From: Rossellomorea marisflavi
Lineage (GTDB): Bacteria; Bacillota; Bacilli; Bacillales; Bacillaceae_B
Direction of reading: 5' to 3'
Length of the DNA: 64,000 nucleotides
Assembly (NCBI RefSeq): GCF_022170785.1
Contig: NZ_CP081870.1
Location: 2,530,001-2,594,000, forward strand
Position 1 is the stretch's first letter. Each line of letters begins with the position of its first letter. Under the pieces are notes generated by a model. The model searched no databases and had not been told where the DNA came from. It saw only the letters and a program-made list of their open reading frames with translations. Below, in pieces: positions 36,749 through 46,289 of this stretch. Both the position numbers and the translations under genes were made by a program.

Positions 36749-38059
36749 TTATTTTCTCGCTCTTGCAATGATACGAATAGGAGTTCCTTCAAATCCAAAT
36801 GCGTCCCTGATCCGGTTTTCCAGGAAACGTTCGTAAGAGAAATGCATCAATTCAGGATCATTGACGAATACAACGAATGTAGGAGGCTTGACGGCCACCT
36901 GTGTCGCATAGTAGATCCTCAGACGCTTCCCATTGTCAGTAGGGGTCGGATTCATCGCGACAGCATCCATGACCACTTCATTCAGCACGCTGGATTGAAC
37001 GCGCATGGAGTGGTTTTCGCTGGCTACGTTGATCATCGGCAGAAGCGTATGAATGCGCTTCTTGGTAAGGGCCGATAAGAATACGATCGGTGCGTAGTCA
37101 AGGAACTGGAAGTGGTCCCTGATGTTCTTCTCCCACTTGTTCATGGTTTTTTCGTCTTTCTCAACCGCATCCCATTTATTGACGACAATGATGACGGCAC
37201 GGCCAGCATCATGGGCATAGCCTGCGATCTTCTTATCCTGTTCGATGATGCCTTCGTCGCCATCGATGACGACCAGGACGACATCAGATCGTTCAATCGC
37301 CCTCAAGGCACGAAGGACGCTGTATTTCTCCGTTGTTTCATAGACCTTCCCTTTTTTCCTCATACCTGCAGTATCGATGATGACATAGTCCTGCCCATCG
37401 TAGGAATAAGATGAATCGACTGCATCCCTGGTCGTGCCGGCCATATTGCTCACAATGACCCGATCTTCTCCAAGAAGGGCGTTCACGAGGGATGATTTAC
37501 CGACGTTCGGACGGCCGATCAATGAGAACTTGATCACTTCATCATCATAATCTTCTTCCTCTTCCTGCTTGAAATGCTTCACCACATCATCCAGAAGATC
37601 ACCCAGGCCTAGACCATGCGATCCTGAAATCGGATAAGGCTCCCCGAACCCAAGGGAATAGAAATCATATACCAATTCCCTCATTTCCGGGTTATCAACT
37701 TTATTTACCCCAAGAACGACCGGTTTACTCGACCGGTAAAGGATCTTTGCCACCACTTCGTCCGCAGCTGTCACTCCTTCTCTTCCATTTGCCAGGAAGA
37801 TGATGACATCAGCTTCATCAATGGCGATTTCAGCTTGCTGCCTGATTTGATCTAGAAACGGCTCGTCCCCGATCTCGATCCCACCCGTATCGATCATATT
37901 GAATTCATGAGTCAGCCACTCTGCAGAACTATAGATCCGGTCCCTCGTCACACCAGGTACATCTTCGACGATTGAGATCCGTTCACCGACGATGCGGTTG
38001 AAGATCGTCGATTTCCCGACATTCGGACGTCCGACGATGGCTACTACTGGCTTTGTCAT
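36749..38059 (-). CDS. der: Ribosome biogenesis GTPase Der (EngA)
   Basis: Der has two tandem GTPase domains, G1 sites [13 protein letters not shown] near residue 8 and [13 protein letters not shown] near residue 180, each with DTGG/DTAG and NKVD/NKWD, and a C-terminal KH-like domain. It is needed for 50S assembly. The ATG at 38059 follows AAGGGTGA and gives 436 residues. Confidence 0.97.
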   Translation of the reverse strand: MTKPVVAIVGRPNVGKSTIFNRIVGERISIVEDVPGVTRDRIYSSAEWLTHEFNMIDTGGIEIGDEPFLDQIRQQAEIAIDEADVIIFLANGREGVTAADEVVAKILYRSSKPVVLGVNKVDNPEMRELVYDFYSLGFGEPYPISGSHGLGLGDLLDDVVKHFKQEEEEDYDDEVIKFSLIGRPNVGKSSLVNALLGEDRVIVSNMAGTTRDAVDSSYSYDGQDYVIIDTAGMRKKGKVYETTEKYSVLRALRAIERSDVVLVVIDGDEGIIEQDKKIAGYAHDAGRAVIIVVNKWDAVEKDEKTMNKWEKNIRDHFQFLDYAPIVFLSALTKKRIHTLLPMINVASENHSMRVQSSVLNEVVMDAVAMNPTPTDNGKRLRIYYATQVAVKPPTFVVFVNDPELMHFSYERFLENRIRDAFGFEGTPIRIIARARK

Positions 38060-38117
38060 ATTGTTCACCCTTTCTATCTATCGCTTCCGTTTCATTAATT
38101 CGCGTTTATGTAGAGAA

Positions 38118-38143
38118 GGACTGGCCCTTCACTGGGTCAGTCC
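38118..38143 (-). terminator. Hairpin between the YIEGIA cluster and der, possible terminator
   Basis: GGACTG/CAGTCC with CCC/GGG inside, but only a short T-tract on the minus strand, so termination would be weak. Confidence 0.4.
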
Positions 38144-38185
38144 CCTTAACTTAAGTATTTTAACAATAAAAGATGAAACTAGCAA

Positions 38186-38377
38186 TTAGTGTTTTACAAT
38201 AATGAATAAGCCTTCGTCCAATTCATGGGCAATCCCATCAAGGATGGCTTCCAGGTTATTGCACACTTTCTGCAGTTCTTCAATGGTTTTACAGTGAAAG
38301 ACCGCTGTTCCTGAAGGCACTCTTTCAGGCGAAGTGGTAACTGCTGCCAGTATGAATTTTTGTATGACCGTGCTCAT
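38186..38377 (-). CDS. Capping complex subunit for YIEGIA
   Basis: A 63-residue protein with the family sequence ILAAVTTSPERVPSGTAVFHC. It is found only beside YIEGIA proteins of spore formers; the name implies a partner role. It overlaps the end of the YIEGIA gene by 4 bp (ATGA), so the two are made together. Confidence 0.8.
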   Translation of the reverse strand: MSTVIQKFILAAVTTSPERVPSGTAVFHCKTIEELQKVCNNLEAILDGIAHELDEGLFIIVKH

Positions 38378-39264
38378 TTATGGGCCTCCTTGTTCGCCTT
38401 GGATTCAGAAGGCATCCTGATGGCATTTTCAAGCGTCGGTACCTGACCGAGGATGGAGATTGCCAGATCGACATCCTTTTTCTGAGGTAGCACGAAGATT
38501 CCCACGCGGCCATCATCAAGATCCCGCTTTGCCAGCGGTGTAAGGGCAGGCGTACCGGAATCTTTAAAGATCCCAAGCGACGTGGAGATATCATGGAGGA
38601 TCGCCTGTCGTTGACCAAGGTTCGCTAGTGTCGAACTGGCATCGAAGGTTTTGGGCGCGAGGATGAAGCCCATCCCGTACTTCATGATTTCCTCCTGTCT
38701 TGCAGGAAGTCCGATATTCATGATGTAGATATTATCGACATATAAGCCGGGGCCATCAAAATGAGGCTTGATGAACTCAATATCCACAATATCCTTAAGC
38801 TTCCCTCCAGCCATCAGCAGGTGGGACACAAACATACAGACCAGACTGACGACAAGGGCGATATAAAAATTGAACACAATGAAAGTCAAGGTCGCAATCA
38901 ATGAAGTGAAGATCACCAGATAATTACGGCTTTCAAAAGCAACCGCAATCCCTTCTATATAGGTGGCGCCACGTGGTACAAGCTCATAGGCATCCAGTTC
39001 CGTGAGTGTCGTCCTCTCCATATTACGGACGTCCCTGAACTGTGAAGCCGCCACCGTCAGAAAGGTAATGGCCGTGAAGTTCTCTTCCATCAGGGCAGGG
39101 ATCGCGATGGCCCCAAGACCGGATGCAATGAATCCAAGTGCAATGTGGATGATCTTGCCGTGAAGATACGTCGGATATTGCCGGTAGTCCGTTCGCAGCA
39201 TATAGATTCGTGTCAGGGTCCCTGCCACTACCCCGAAGATCACCGGAAAAACATAGTCATTCAT
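38374..39264 (-). CDS. YIEGIA family sporulation membrane protein (SeaA/YphB type)
   Basis: The signature YIEGIA is read directly in ATYIEGIAVAFESRN near residue 100. Of 296 residues the first 180 hold about five membrane helices; the rest is soluble. B. subtilis has yphB (seaA, spore envelope assembly) here. It overlaps yphA by 4 bp upstream and the capping subunit by 4 bp downstream, a tight three-gene unit. Confidence 0.87.
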   Translation of the reverse strand: MNDYVFPVIFGVVAGTLTRIYMLRTDYRQYPTYLHGKIIHIALGFIASGLGAIAIPALMEENFTAITFLTVAASQFRDVRNMERTTLTELDAYELVPRGATYIEGIAVAFESRNYLVIFTSLIATLTFIVFNFYIALVVSLVCMFVSHLLMAGGKLKDIVDIEFIKPHFDGPGLYVDNIYIMNIGLPARQEEIMKYGMGFILAPKTFDASSTLANLGQRQAILHDISTSLGIFKDSGTPALTPLAKRDLDDGRVGIFVLPQKKDVDLAISILGQVPTLENAIRMPSESKANKEAHK

Positions 39265-39872
39265 AAGTGATGTGCATCCCCCTTGTTTTCCTGAAGTTTC
39301 GCATTAAATAATCGATTTATAAACAGAAGCCCATCGATCCCGACTAGGATAAGGAACGATACGGCAGCTGCGTCCATGTACTTGTGCTCACCGATCGTAT
39401 GGCCAAAACCGATGGTCGTCAAAATCATTCCGATGAATACCTGTCCCAAGGCACCTCCAAGAAGGACAGATGCATACCTCACATTCCTTGAAGCAACGTC
39501 GCTGTAGAAGAGGAAACCCATTATAATCAGGACCGATACATCAAGAATGAAGGGGTCTACGATCACCAGGACAGGGTCATAGATCGATACCAGCTTCACA
39601 CCTGTCAGGCACATGGCCGTTGAGATCAAGCTGATGAAAAGATACAATTTTTTATGTAGCGGCAGCTCTCTTATGGTCCACAGGGCCAATACTACAATGA
39701 GTACCAAGGGAACGGTGACTTGGTAGTGACCCATTCCGAATTCATATGGAAAGGAAGCAACCAGCACCAAAGTGCAAAAGGAGATCCAGAAGCGGGCCCG
39801 TCCCTTTTTCATTAGAAACGTACTGTAAACCCAAACTCCCCATAATATCCACAAATAAAATATACCTTCCAT
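39261..39872 (-). CDS. yphA: YphA family membrane protein
   Basis: About 203 residues with six or seven predicted membrane helices and no soluble domain. LVGIDGLLFINRLFNAKL near the C-terminus matches the YphA family. The ATG at 39872 has GGGAGAG upstream; a GTG three codons earlier is an alternative. First gene of yphA-YIEGIA-capping subunit. Function unknown, presumably in spore formation. Confidence 0.82.
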   Translation of the reverse strand: MEGIFYLWILWGVWVYSTFLMKKGRARFWISFCTLVLVASFPYEFGMGHYQVTVPLVLIVVLALWTIRELPLHKKLYLFISLISTAMCLTGVKLVSIYDPVLVIVDPFILDVSVLIIMGFLFYSDVASRNVRYASVLLGGALGQVFIGMILTTIGFGHTIGEHKYMDAAAVSFLILVGIDGLLFINRLFNAKLQENKGDAHHL

Positions 39873-39979
39873 GACGTTCACTCTCCCTTATTATCTACAT
39901 TATGGAAAATATTTATGTATCCCATTCATGTATGAGAAAAATCATCCCTGAAAAAATAAAGGAAGGGGGTGACAGACAC

Positions 39980-40108
39980 ATGGGAAAAGATCGTCAAGAA
40001 AAGAAACTGAAACAGAGTAAGCGAGTGGAATCAGATCGAGACCAGGGGCTTCATTACAAAGGCGCTACAAGCATGGAAAGCCCTGCTGAAAGCAGAAAAC
40101 ATAGGTGA
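39980..40108 (+). CDS. ypzI: YpzI-type small protein
   Basis: A very hydrophilic 42-residue protein (MGKDRQEKKLKQSKRVESDR and a short tail with LHYKGATSMESP), matching small YpzI proteins at this place in Bacillus. GGGGGTGA lies 7 nt before the ATG, so the longer frame from 39902 is not the true start. Divergent from yphA and convergent with fni. Function unknown. Confidence 0.8.
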   Translation: MGKDRQEKKLKQSKRVESDRDQGLHYKGATSMESPAESRKHR

Positions 40109-40146
40109 CCCAACTGCTCCCAGATAAGTTCGGGTTCAAGTCCCAT

Positions 40147-40182
40147 AAAAAAGAACGGATCCTCTTGGATCCGTTCTTTTTT
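40147..40182. terminator. Bidirectional terminator between ypzI and fni
   Basis: A 16-bp perfect stem (AAAAAAGAACGGATCC and complement) with a 4-nt loop and T6/A6 ends. Confidence 0.93.
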
Positions 40183-41245
40183 ATATTCCCCTTCTGCTGA
40201 ATCGTTCTGGTTCAAGGCCACGTACCATCAGCCAGTGGTACACATTCCCCGTGAGGATGAGGGGTGTCTGATGGAGATCTTCAAGCGTCTCACAGCCCAA
40301 AGCACTCATAAGATAGCGTATATCCGTATGAATCTCATTGACTTCCTTAATGGTAGCTTGAAGTCCATCGCCCAATAGTTTACCAAGAAGTACACCTGCC
40401 ATACCGGCAGCCGATGCCCCGAGACTGATCGACTTGACGATATCCAGACTATTCATGATACCACCTGAGGAAATGATTGGAAGGTCTGTGGCCTGATGGG
40501 CTTCTGCAATGGAAATGGCCGTCGGAATGCCCCAATCATCAAAGAAATGAAGCATCCTTTCACGACGTTGATTTTCAATTCTTGAGAAGTTGGTACCCCC
40601 GAAGCCACCGATGTCGATCCCGGCTATCTTCGTTCGGGAAAGGGCCTGTGCCGCTTCCCTACTGATTCCGAAGCCGGTTTCTTTCACTATGACAGGTACA
40701 GACAGGCCTTCTGCAATCAATCCGATTCGCTCCAGTGCTCCTTTGAAGTCACGATCCCCTTCAGGCATGGTCAGTTCCTGGATGACATTAAGATGGATTT
40801 GAAGGGCATCAGCCCGAATCATCTCCACGGCGTCCTGTGCCTGCTGAACCGTAGCCTCGCTGCCCAGGTTCCCAAGGACGATCCCCTCAGGATTATATTT
40901 CCGAACGATTTCATATGTGGATCTTTCTGACGTGTCCTTCAGTGCGGACATCTGGGACCCCACGGCTATAGCCATACCTGTTTCCCTGGCAAGAACCGAG
41001 AGATCCTCATTGATCTTGGATGTTTGTTCCCCGCCACCACCGGTCATAGCATTAATGAAAATCGGCGAACTCCACTCAAGTCCGCCGATTTTTGTATGAA
41101 GATCTATATCTTCAAGTGCTATATTCGGTAAGCTTTGGTGAACAAAAGCTACTTCATCAAAACCGGTCTTTCGAAGCTGACCTGTTGATAAAGCATGTTT
41201 AATATGATCCTGTTTTCTTTGAGCTCTTGTCACACGCATCACCAT
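40181..41245 (-). CDS. fni: Type 2 isopentenyl-diphosphate isomerase Fni
   Basis: This FMN- and NADPH-dependent enzyme interconverts IPP and DMAPP. Family marks are TRAQRKQDHIKHAL at the N-terminus, FINAMTGGGG, IDIGGFGGTNFSRIEN and ISSGGIMNSLDIVKSISLGAS. The start is uncertain: ATG 41245, ATG 41239 or GTG 41233 are all close; the GTG would match the B. subtilis start and has GGTGAT upstream. Longer frames run through a hairpin and are unlikely. It supplies precursors for HepS/HepT. Confidence 0.94.
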   Translation of the reverse strand: MVMRVTRAQRKQDHIKHALSTGQLRKTGFDEVAFVHQSLPNIALEDIDLHTKIGGLEWSSPIFINAMTGGGGEQTSKINEDLSVLARETGMAIAVGSQMSALKDTSERSTYEIVRKYNPEGIVLGNLGSEATVQQAQDAVEMIRADALQIHLNVIQELTMPEGDRDFKGALERIGLIAEGLSVPVIVKETGFGISREAAQALSRTKIAGIDIGGFGGTNFSRIENQRRERMLHFFDDWGIPTAISIAEAHQATDLPIISSGGIMNSLDIVKSISLGASAAGMAGVLLGKLLGDGLQATIKEVNEIHTDIRYLMSALGCETLEDLHQTPLILTGNVYHWLMVRGLEPERFSRRGI

Positions 41246-41264
41246 TTTGTATTTTATCGTAAAG

Positions 41265-41292
41265 CAATCCCCCGCCATCGGCAAGGGGATTG
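41265..41292 (-). terminator. Hairpin after the rpsA homologue
   Basis: CAATCCCC/GGGGATTG stem, minus strand followed by CTTTACG; a weak terminator or attenuator before fni. Confidence 0.45.
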
Positions 41293-41307
41293 TAGTCAAA
41301 CCTGCTT

Positions 41308-42438
41308 TTATTTCAAGTCTTTCAGTTTATCACCGATCATTTCACCGAGCTGGAACCCTGTGCTTTCTTCCGGCATTTCATAATCGGTTACTTCCGCTTC
41401 TTTTTCTTCAAGCGCCTTGATGCTCAATGAAAGGCGTTGATCTGCTTCATTCACATCAAGGACCTTCACTTTCACATCCTGGTTCTCCTGAAGAACTTCG
41501 TGCGGTGTACCGATATGCTTGTGAGAAATCTGGGAAATATGCACAAGTCCTTCTACGCCGGGGAAAACCTCGACGAATGCGCCATAAGAAACGAGGCGTT
41601 TCACAACCCCTTCAAGAACGGTTCCTTTTGGTGCTTTGCTTGCGATCTCACTCCAAGGCCCAGGTAGAGTCTCCTTGATGGATAAGGAGATCCGTTCGTT
41701 ATCACGGTCCACACTTAGTACCTTGACCGTTACTTTCTGTCCTTCTGTCACTACGTCTGATGGTTTCTCAACATGTTCGTGGGAAAGTTGAGAAATATGG
41801 ACAAGCCCGTCCACGCCACCGATATCGACGAAAGCTCCGAAATCAGTGATTCTTTGTACGGTTCCTTCAAGGACGGAACCAGATTCGATGTCGACGAGAA
41901 GCTGCTTCTTCTGCTCTTGCTTCTCGGCTTCGACCACTGCGCGGTGGGAAAGGATCAACCGATTTTTCTCCTGGTCCAATTCCACGATTTTGAAAGTAAG
42001 AGTCTTATTCTTGTAATCTGCGAAATCCTCAACATAGTGATCTTCGACAAGTGAAGCTGGCACGAAACCGCGTACGCCAAGATCGACAACAAGACCACCC
42101 TTGACGACGTCTTTGACTTCCGCTTCAAAGATTTCCCCTTGTTCAAAGCGGTCTTTCATATCTTCCCATGCTTTTTCAGCATCAACTTTTCGTTTGGACA
42201 GGACTAAGAGCTCCTCTTCCACTTTCGTCACGATTAACTCAAGTACATCCCCTTCACTGACTACATCGGATGCTGTTTCAATATGAAGGCTTGAGAGTTC
42301 ACTGATTGGAATGATGCCATCCACCTTGCTATCCTGGACATCCACTAGGACCTGCTTCTCTTCGACCTTAGTGACGGTACCTTGAACTCTTTCACCAATC
42401 TCGAGATTTTTCACTTCGATTCCATTCATGTCTTCCAT
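41308..42438 (-). CDS. rpsA: 30S ribosomal protein S1 homologue (YpfD type)
   Basis: A 376-residue protein with four S1 RNA-binding domains at roughly residues 15-90, 105-170, 190-260 and 275-345 (for example GTVQRITDFGAFVDIGGVDGLVHISQLSHEHV). It is shorter than the six-domain E. coli S1, as is usual in Firmicutes, where it is not essential. AAGGAGGAG precedes the ATG at 42438. Confidence 0.95.
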   Translation of the reverse strand: MEDMNGIEVKNLEIGERVQGTVTKVEEKQVLVDVQDSKVDGIIPISELSSLHIETASDVVSEGDVLELIVTKVEEELLVLSKRKVDAEKAWEDMKDRFEQGEIFEAEVKDVVKGGLVVDLGVRGFVPASLVEDHYVEDFADYKNKTLTFKIVELDQEKNRLILSHRAVVEAEKQEQKKQLLVDIESGSVLEGTVQRITDFGAFVDIGGVDGLVHISQLSHEHVEKPSDVVTEGQKVTVKVLSVDRDNERISLSIKETLPGPWSEIASKAPKGTVLEGVVKRLVSYGAFVEVFPGVEGLVHISQISHKHIGTPHEVLQENQDVKVKVLDVNEADQRLSLSIKALEEKEAEVTDYEMPEESTGFQLGEMIGDKLKDLK

Positions 42439-42555
42439 TATGTACTCCTCCTTAATCCATGACTGCAAAAAATTTGAACTTCTCGCATGCATTTTAAATA
42501 TTCTTTCTATTAACTTCTAATAAATAGCTCTTTTTGTCAAGCAAGAAAGCTTATA

Positions 42556-43137
42556 TTAATGATGGTTCTTCATTAAATCGGAGATATGACCCATGATGAT
42601 GTCGGTCGTTTGCTCGGCGTTCATCTTTTGCCCCCTGATCGGTTCCATATCAATTGGCGGACCGAAGATGACCCTGAGCTTCCGGAATGGTTTGTACGGT
42701 CCAATGATGGCACACGGTACGACATGAGCGTCTGAGCGTAGTGCAAAGAATCCCGCTCCCGCCAATCCCTTTCCGATTTCTCCTGTTTTACTTCTAGTAC
42801 CCTCTGGGAACAGACCTAAAACCTCTCCCTCTTTCAAAACCTTCAGACCCTTCCTCAATGCCTCCCGGTCGCTCATCCCCCTCCGTACAGGGAAAGCGTG
42901 GATGCCCGGAAGGATCTTCCCGAGGATCGGTACATTGAAGAGTTCCTCTTTGGCCATGAATGACACGGGTCTGGGAGCTGCGACTCCGACGACCGGGGGA
43001 TCCAGGTTGTCGATGTGATTGGAGCAAAGGAGGACGCCCCCTTCTTTGGGGAAGTGTTCAAGACCCTCCACCTGAATGCGGTACAACGGAGAAAGGATTG
43101 ACTTCACAAGGCCTCTTGCAAAGGAATAAAGATTCAC
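42556..43137 (-). CDS. 1-acyl-sn-glycerol-3-phosphate acyltransferase (PlsC family)
   Basis: The acyltransferase motifs NHIDNLD (NHX4D) near residue 40 and FPEGTRSKTGE near residue 114 are present, with PFRKLRVIFGPPID at the end; length 193. It acylates lysophosphatidate, or a related acceptor, at the membrane. The start is a GTG overlapping the cmk stop, with AAAGGA 9 nt upstream, so it is coupled to cmk. B. subtilis lacks a plsC here, but cmk-plsC-rpsA is common in other Bacillaceae. Confidence 0.92.
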   Translation of the reverse strand: MNLYSFARGLVKSILSPLYRIQVEGLEHFPKEGGVLLCSNHIDNLDPPVVGVAAPRPVSFMAKEELFNVPILGKILPGIHAFPVRRGMSDREALRKGLKVLKEGEVLGLFPEGTRSKTGEIGKGLAGAGFFALRSDAHVVPCAIIGPYKPFRKLRVIFGPPIDMEPIRGQKMNAEQTTDIIMGHISDLMKNHH

Positions 43138-43138
43138 A

Positions 43139-43804
43139 TCAATCGATCCTTTCCACTTGTTTCATGATTTCCTGCACCACTTCATTGATTGAAAGGGAGG
43201 TTGTATCAATTTCGATGGCATCCTCTGCCTTTTTCAGCGGTGCAACTTCCCTCTCGGAATCGATTTTATCACGAAGGGCGATCTCTTCCTTCAACTTTTC
43301 AAGGTCGGAGGGGAAACCTTTTCTCAAATTCTCAGAATGACGACGCTCCGCCCGCTCCTCCACGCTCGCAAGCAAGAAGATCTTCACTTCCGCATCTGGT
43401 ATTACATGGGTTCCGATATCGCGGCCGTCCATGACGACGCCGCCTTCGCTGGCAAGCTGCTGCTGCCTGCTGACCATCTCTTCACGGACCTTCGAGTGCA
43501 CAGCAACATGTGAGACCGAATTCGTAACGTTTGCCTGCCTGATCTCATCTGTTACATCCGTTCCGTCTACGAGGACGATCTGACCGCCATCAGTAGGTTT
43601 CAACTCGATGACCGTAGCATCCAATACCTCTTTAAGGGCATCCTCATCTGTCAAAGCGACACCTTTATTCAATGCTTTATATGTCAGGGACCTGTACATG
43701 GCTCCTGTATCGATATAAAGATAAGACAGTCTTCCCGCGACGATCTTGGCGACGGTGCTTTTTCCTGCCGCTGCAGGACCATCAATAGCTATTCTCAAAT
43801 TCAT
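43139..43804 (-). CDS. cmk: Cytidylate kinase Cmk
   Basis: Cmk phosphorylates CMP and dCMP. The P-loop [13 protein letters not shown] lies at residues 5-17, DTGAMYR near 36, and [14 protein letters not shown] near 126. The ATG at 43804 has AGGTGG 6 nt upstream and gives 221 residues; Met codons further upstream lack a site. Confidence 0.96.
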   Translation of the reverse strand: MNLRIAIDGPAAAGKSTVAKIVAGRLSYLYIDTGAMYRSLTYKALNKGVALTDEDALKEVLDATVIELKPTDGGQIVLVDGTDVTDEIRQANVTNSVSHVAVHSKVREEMVSRQQQLASEGGVVMDGRDIGTHVIPDAEVKIFLLASVEERAERRHSENLRKGFPSDLEKLKEEIALRDKIDSEREVAPLKKAEDAIEIDTTSLSINEVVQEIMKQVERID

Positions 43805-43954
43805 TTTCATCCACCTGCTTACATTCCTAATAAATTTCTTATCCATTTTAACATAAATCATCGGGGGCGCATCAGGAAAGTTTTCCATTCAGGGGTTCGT
43901 GCTAATAGCGGGGAGCACTAAGGAAGGAAGGGGGAGAGGAAGGGCTTTACGCCC

Positions 43955-44137
43955 CTATCTGCCTGGATTCTTGATTGTTTCGAGTATTTGGCTGTATGTC
44001 AGTTTTTCCACCCCTTCATAAAATGTGATCTTCCGAAGGGACGGAATGGGATCATAGTGGATGAGCCACTGGGCTGCAAAAAGCAGGATCAGATGCATGA
44101 TCATCAGTTTAAGGAGGATTCGTTCGACGGCTTTCAT
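43955..44137 (-). CDS. ypfB: YpfB family small protein
   Basis: A 60-residue protein with one N-terminal membrane helix (LLKLMIMHLILLFAAQWLI) and a short extracytoplasmic tail (GVEKLTYSQILETIKN). AAAGGTGATGG precedes the ATG. It corresponds to ypfB between cmk and motI in B. subtilis; function unknown. Confidence 0.82.
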   Translation of the reverse strand: MKAVERILLKLMIMHLILLFAAQWLIHYDPIPSLRKITFYEGVEKLTYSQILETIKNPGR

Positions 44138-44192
44138 TCCATCACCTTTTCCATTTGATTAGAAAAAGTATGCACCATCCATTAGATATTAT

Positions 44193-44828
44193 TCATGCAA
44201 ACCCTTTTTTTCTGTGATCAAGCTGTTTTTCAAAACAGAATCGCATGATGTGGCGCTTATGGGCTTCATCCGGTGCAATGAATTCAATGCTTGCAAGTTT
44301 TCTCCTGTCTTTTTCCCATATTCGACTGACCCTTCCCTTCAGCTCAAGGTACTGGTTGGCCTTTTGCAAAGGGAGGACAAGGAATAGCTCTACTTCTTCC
44401 TCTTCCCGGATCCCTGCGTCCTCTTTCAGGATGAGAGCACATCCACCTGCACTGATATCTTCCGTAACCGTGACAATCTGATTTCCCTCCAACTTCAGGC
44501 TGATGTCGACCGGTGCTTCGATCCGTACGAAATGCCGCCTCTGGATCCGTTGAAACTCTTCCTCAGATGGACGCTCCAACTCGATCAAAGGAATTTCCGC
44601 CATCCTTCTCCCCACCACATCCGTCCTACATTCCAACACCGTCTGGTCCTTCAGGACAAAACTCACCTTCAGGCGCGTTCCATTTATAAGGAAAATGGAT
44701 TTCCCCGTTTTCTGATGGATTGGATAATCAATCAGGACCTTATCATCTTCCAGTTCGCATACTCTGCATTTATACGTCCCTTCCACTCCGTCCTGCTCCA
44801 ACTGAAGAGTCATCCCAACTTCAAACAT
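44193..44828 (-). CDS. motI: PilZ-domain c-di-GMP receptor, flagellar brake MotI (YpfA/DgrA type)
   Basis: An N-terminal YcgR-like domain (MFEVGMTLQLEQDG) is followed by a PilZ domain with both c-di-GMP motifs, RRHFVR near residue 98 and SAGGC in DISAGGCALIL. Length 211. In B. subtilis this protein binds c-di-GMP and disengages MotA to slow the flagellum. AGGAGG precedes the ATG. Confidence 0.92.
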   Translation of the reverse strand: MFEVGMTLQLEQDGVEGTYKCRVCELEDDKVLIDYPIHQKTGKSIFLINGTRLKVSFVLKDQTVLECRTDVVGRRMAEIPLIELERPSEEEFQRIQRRHFVRIEAPVDISLKLEGNQIVTVTEDISAGGCALILKEDAGIREEEEVELFLVLPLQKANQYLELKGRVSRIWEKDRRKLASIEFIAPDEAHKRHIMRFCFEKQLDHRKKGFA

Positions 44829-44914
44829 AGTTCTTTCCTCCTATCCTTTTATACCTACTTTCATTATGCCATTCCTTTCTTTTGTTTTCCATAATTTTTC
44901 ATCTATATAAGAAA

Positions 44915-44936
44915 AAACGGGCCATTTAGCCCGTTT
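44915..44936 (-). terminator. Terminator of sleB-ypeB
   Basis: AAACGGGC/GCCCGTTT stem and a TTTTTT tract on the minus strand, just after the ypeB stop. Confidence 0.87.
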
Positions 44937-44941
44937 CCTTC

Positions 44942-46276
44942 TTAGTAAAGCTGTTCCGTACTTTTCAGACGCTCGACTTTTTCTTCCTGACCGTTCTGTG
45001 CGTTGATGAAGATTCTGAAGGTGTCCTTCCCCATCATCCCAAGGAATTCATAGCAGAGCACCTCTTCATTCAAGTCATTGACGATGACTGCCTGTCTTTC
45101 TTCCATCACTTTCAGATTCGGACTGGTGTATCCCTTTGCCTTCTCAATCGAAATGGTCGGCTCAGCCGTTTCTCGGTCATGATGATTCCTCAGGTATTCA
45201 TCTGCAGCAAATCCGACGATCTGACCGTTGTCAAGGGCCACCTTCACTTTGATGGAATCAGGATAGATCCTCACCCCGTCAATCGTCTTCACGAAGGTGA
45301 AAACTCCGATATTATTGTACTGCGCGCTTTCAAACAGCTCCAACTGCTCAAAATCATTATCGTTCAGGAACTTCGAAGCATTACGGGATGCCTCATTCAG
45401 GGAGATGACAGCATCCTTCACGTTGCGGTTATTAATGTACCAAATCGGATAACCACCTTTCTTTGTGACATCCATACTGGCATCCGTCCCACCATTACCG
45501 ATGGAAACAGAATAGAATTGAAACTCTGAGCCCTTCCCGCTTTTTTCGACCCTTGCATCCTTCGATTCACCGATGCCAGAATACTTTCTCAGGAGAGCAA
45601 CCGCTTGATCCTTCGTAATGTTTTTCCCTTTAAGCTTCTTGAAATTATTTTCTTTTTTCTGATTGTTTACGAACGTCGTTGTCCCGACATTTGCTTCTGT
45701 ATAGCCCGTTACATTTTTTTCAACGGTCTTGAATCCGTCGATGATGGTATTATCGGTTTGTTCTTTCCCACTGGCTAAAGCCATTTCAACATCCATCCAG
45801 CGGAGGTTATTCTTCATGACCAGATTTTGCACCGTTCGAAGTTCATCCTGGATTTCCGCACTTTGTTCATACAATTTTTCGAGTGATTTGTATTCTTCAT
45901 CTGTCAACGGATTCTTATCGAGGTCCCTTACGGCCGTACGATAGCTGAAGTCCCCGATCTGGCTCAGGAATTCCTCCGTTTTGTTGAACGGCAGGAGCGA
46001 TAGAGGCAGCTGTCCCACATCGCTGTGTGCCTGTGACGTCAGCCTCCACACATCTGCCAAGGCCGGTGACAGAGACTTCCTTGAATTCATGGCGAGCGTG
46101 GCGCCGATTCCGTCATGCAGCATGTCCATCTGGTATGTCAATTCATGAAAGGCTCGCTGATAATTATTCTCTGCGTTGATGAGTATCGCATTCTTCTCCT
46201 GGTGCTCCTGATACCCCCAGAAGGCCGTTCCTGCAACGCCTATGACTAATACTGCAATGATTATTCCACGTATCAT
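44942..46276 (-). CDS. ypeB: Germination protein YpeB
   Basis: A 444-residue spore protein with an N-terminal membrane segment (IIIAVLVIGVAGTAFWGY), a helical middle part and C-terminal PepSY-like repeats (ISLNEASRNASKFLNDNDF, EKAKGYTSPNLKVMEERQAV). YpeB is needed to place and stabilise SleB in the spore. It begins 13 bp after sleB with GGGGTGA before the ATG, forming the conserved sleB-ypeB operon. Confidence 0.95.
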   Translation of the reverse strand: MIRGIIIAVLVIGVAGTAFWGYQEHQEKNAILINAENNYQRAFHELTYQMDMLHDGIGATLAMNSRKSLSPALADVWRLTSQAHSDVGQLPLSLLPFNKTEEFLSQIGDFSYRTAVRDLDKNPLTDEEYKSLEKLYEQSAEIQDELRTVQNLVMKNNLRWMDVEMALASGKEQTDNTIIDGFKTVEKNVTGYTEANVGTTTFVNNQKKENNFKKLKGKNITKDQAVALLRKYSGIGESKDARVEKSGKGSEFQFYSVSIGNGGTDASMDVTKKGGYPIWYINNRNVKDAVISLNEASRNASKFLNDNDFEQLELFESAQYNNIGVFTFVKTIDGVRIYPDSIKVKVALDNGQIVGFAADEYLRNHHDRETAEPTISIEKAKGYTSPNLKVMEERQAVIVNDLNEEVLCYEFLGMMGKDTFRIFINAQNGQEEKVERLKSTEQLY

Positions 46277-46289
46277 CTTGGATCACCCC

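Noticed and set aside
40095..40145. GGGTTCAAGTCCC, like the T-arm of a tRNA
   Set aside because: There is no acceptor, D-arm or anticodon arm in place; it lies in the short gap after ypzI.
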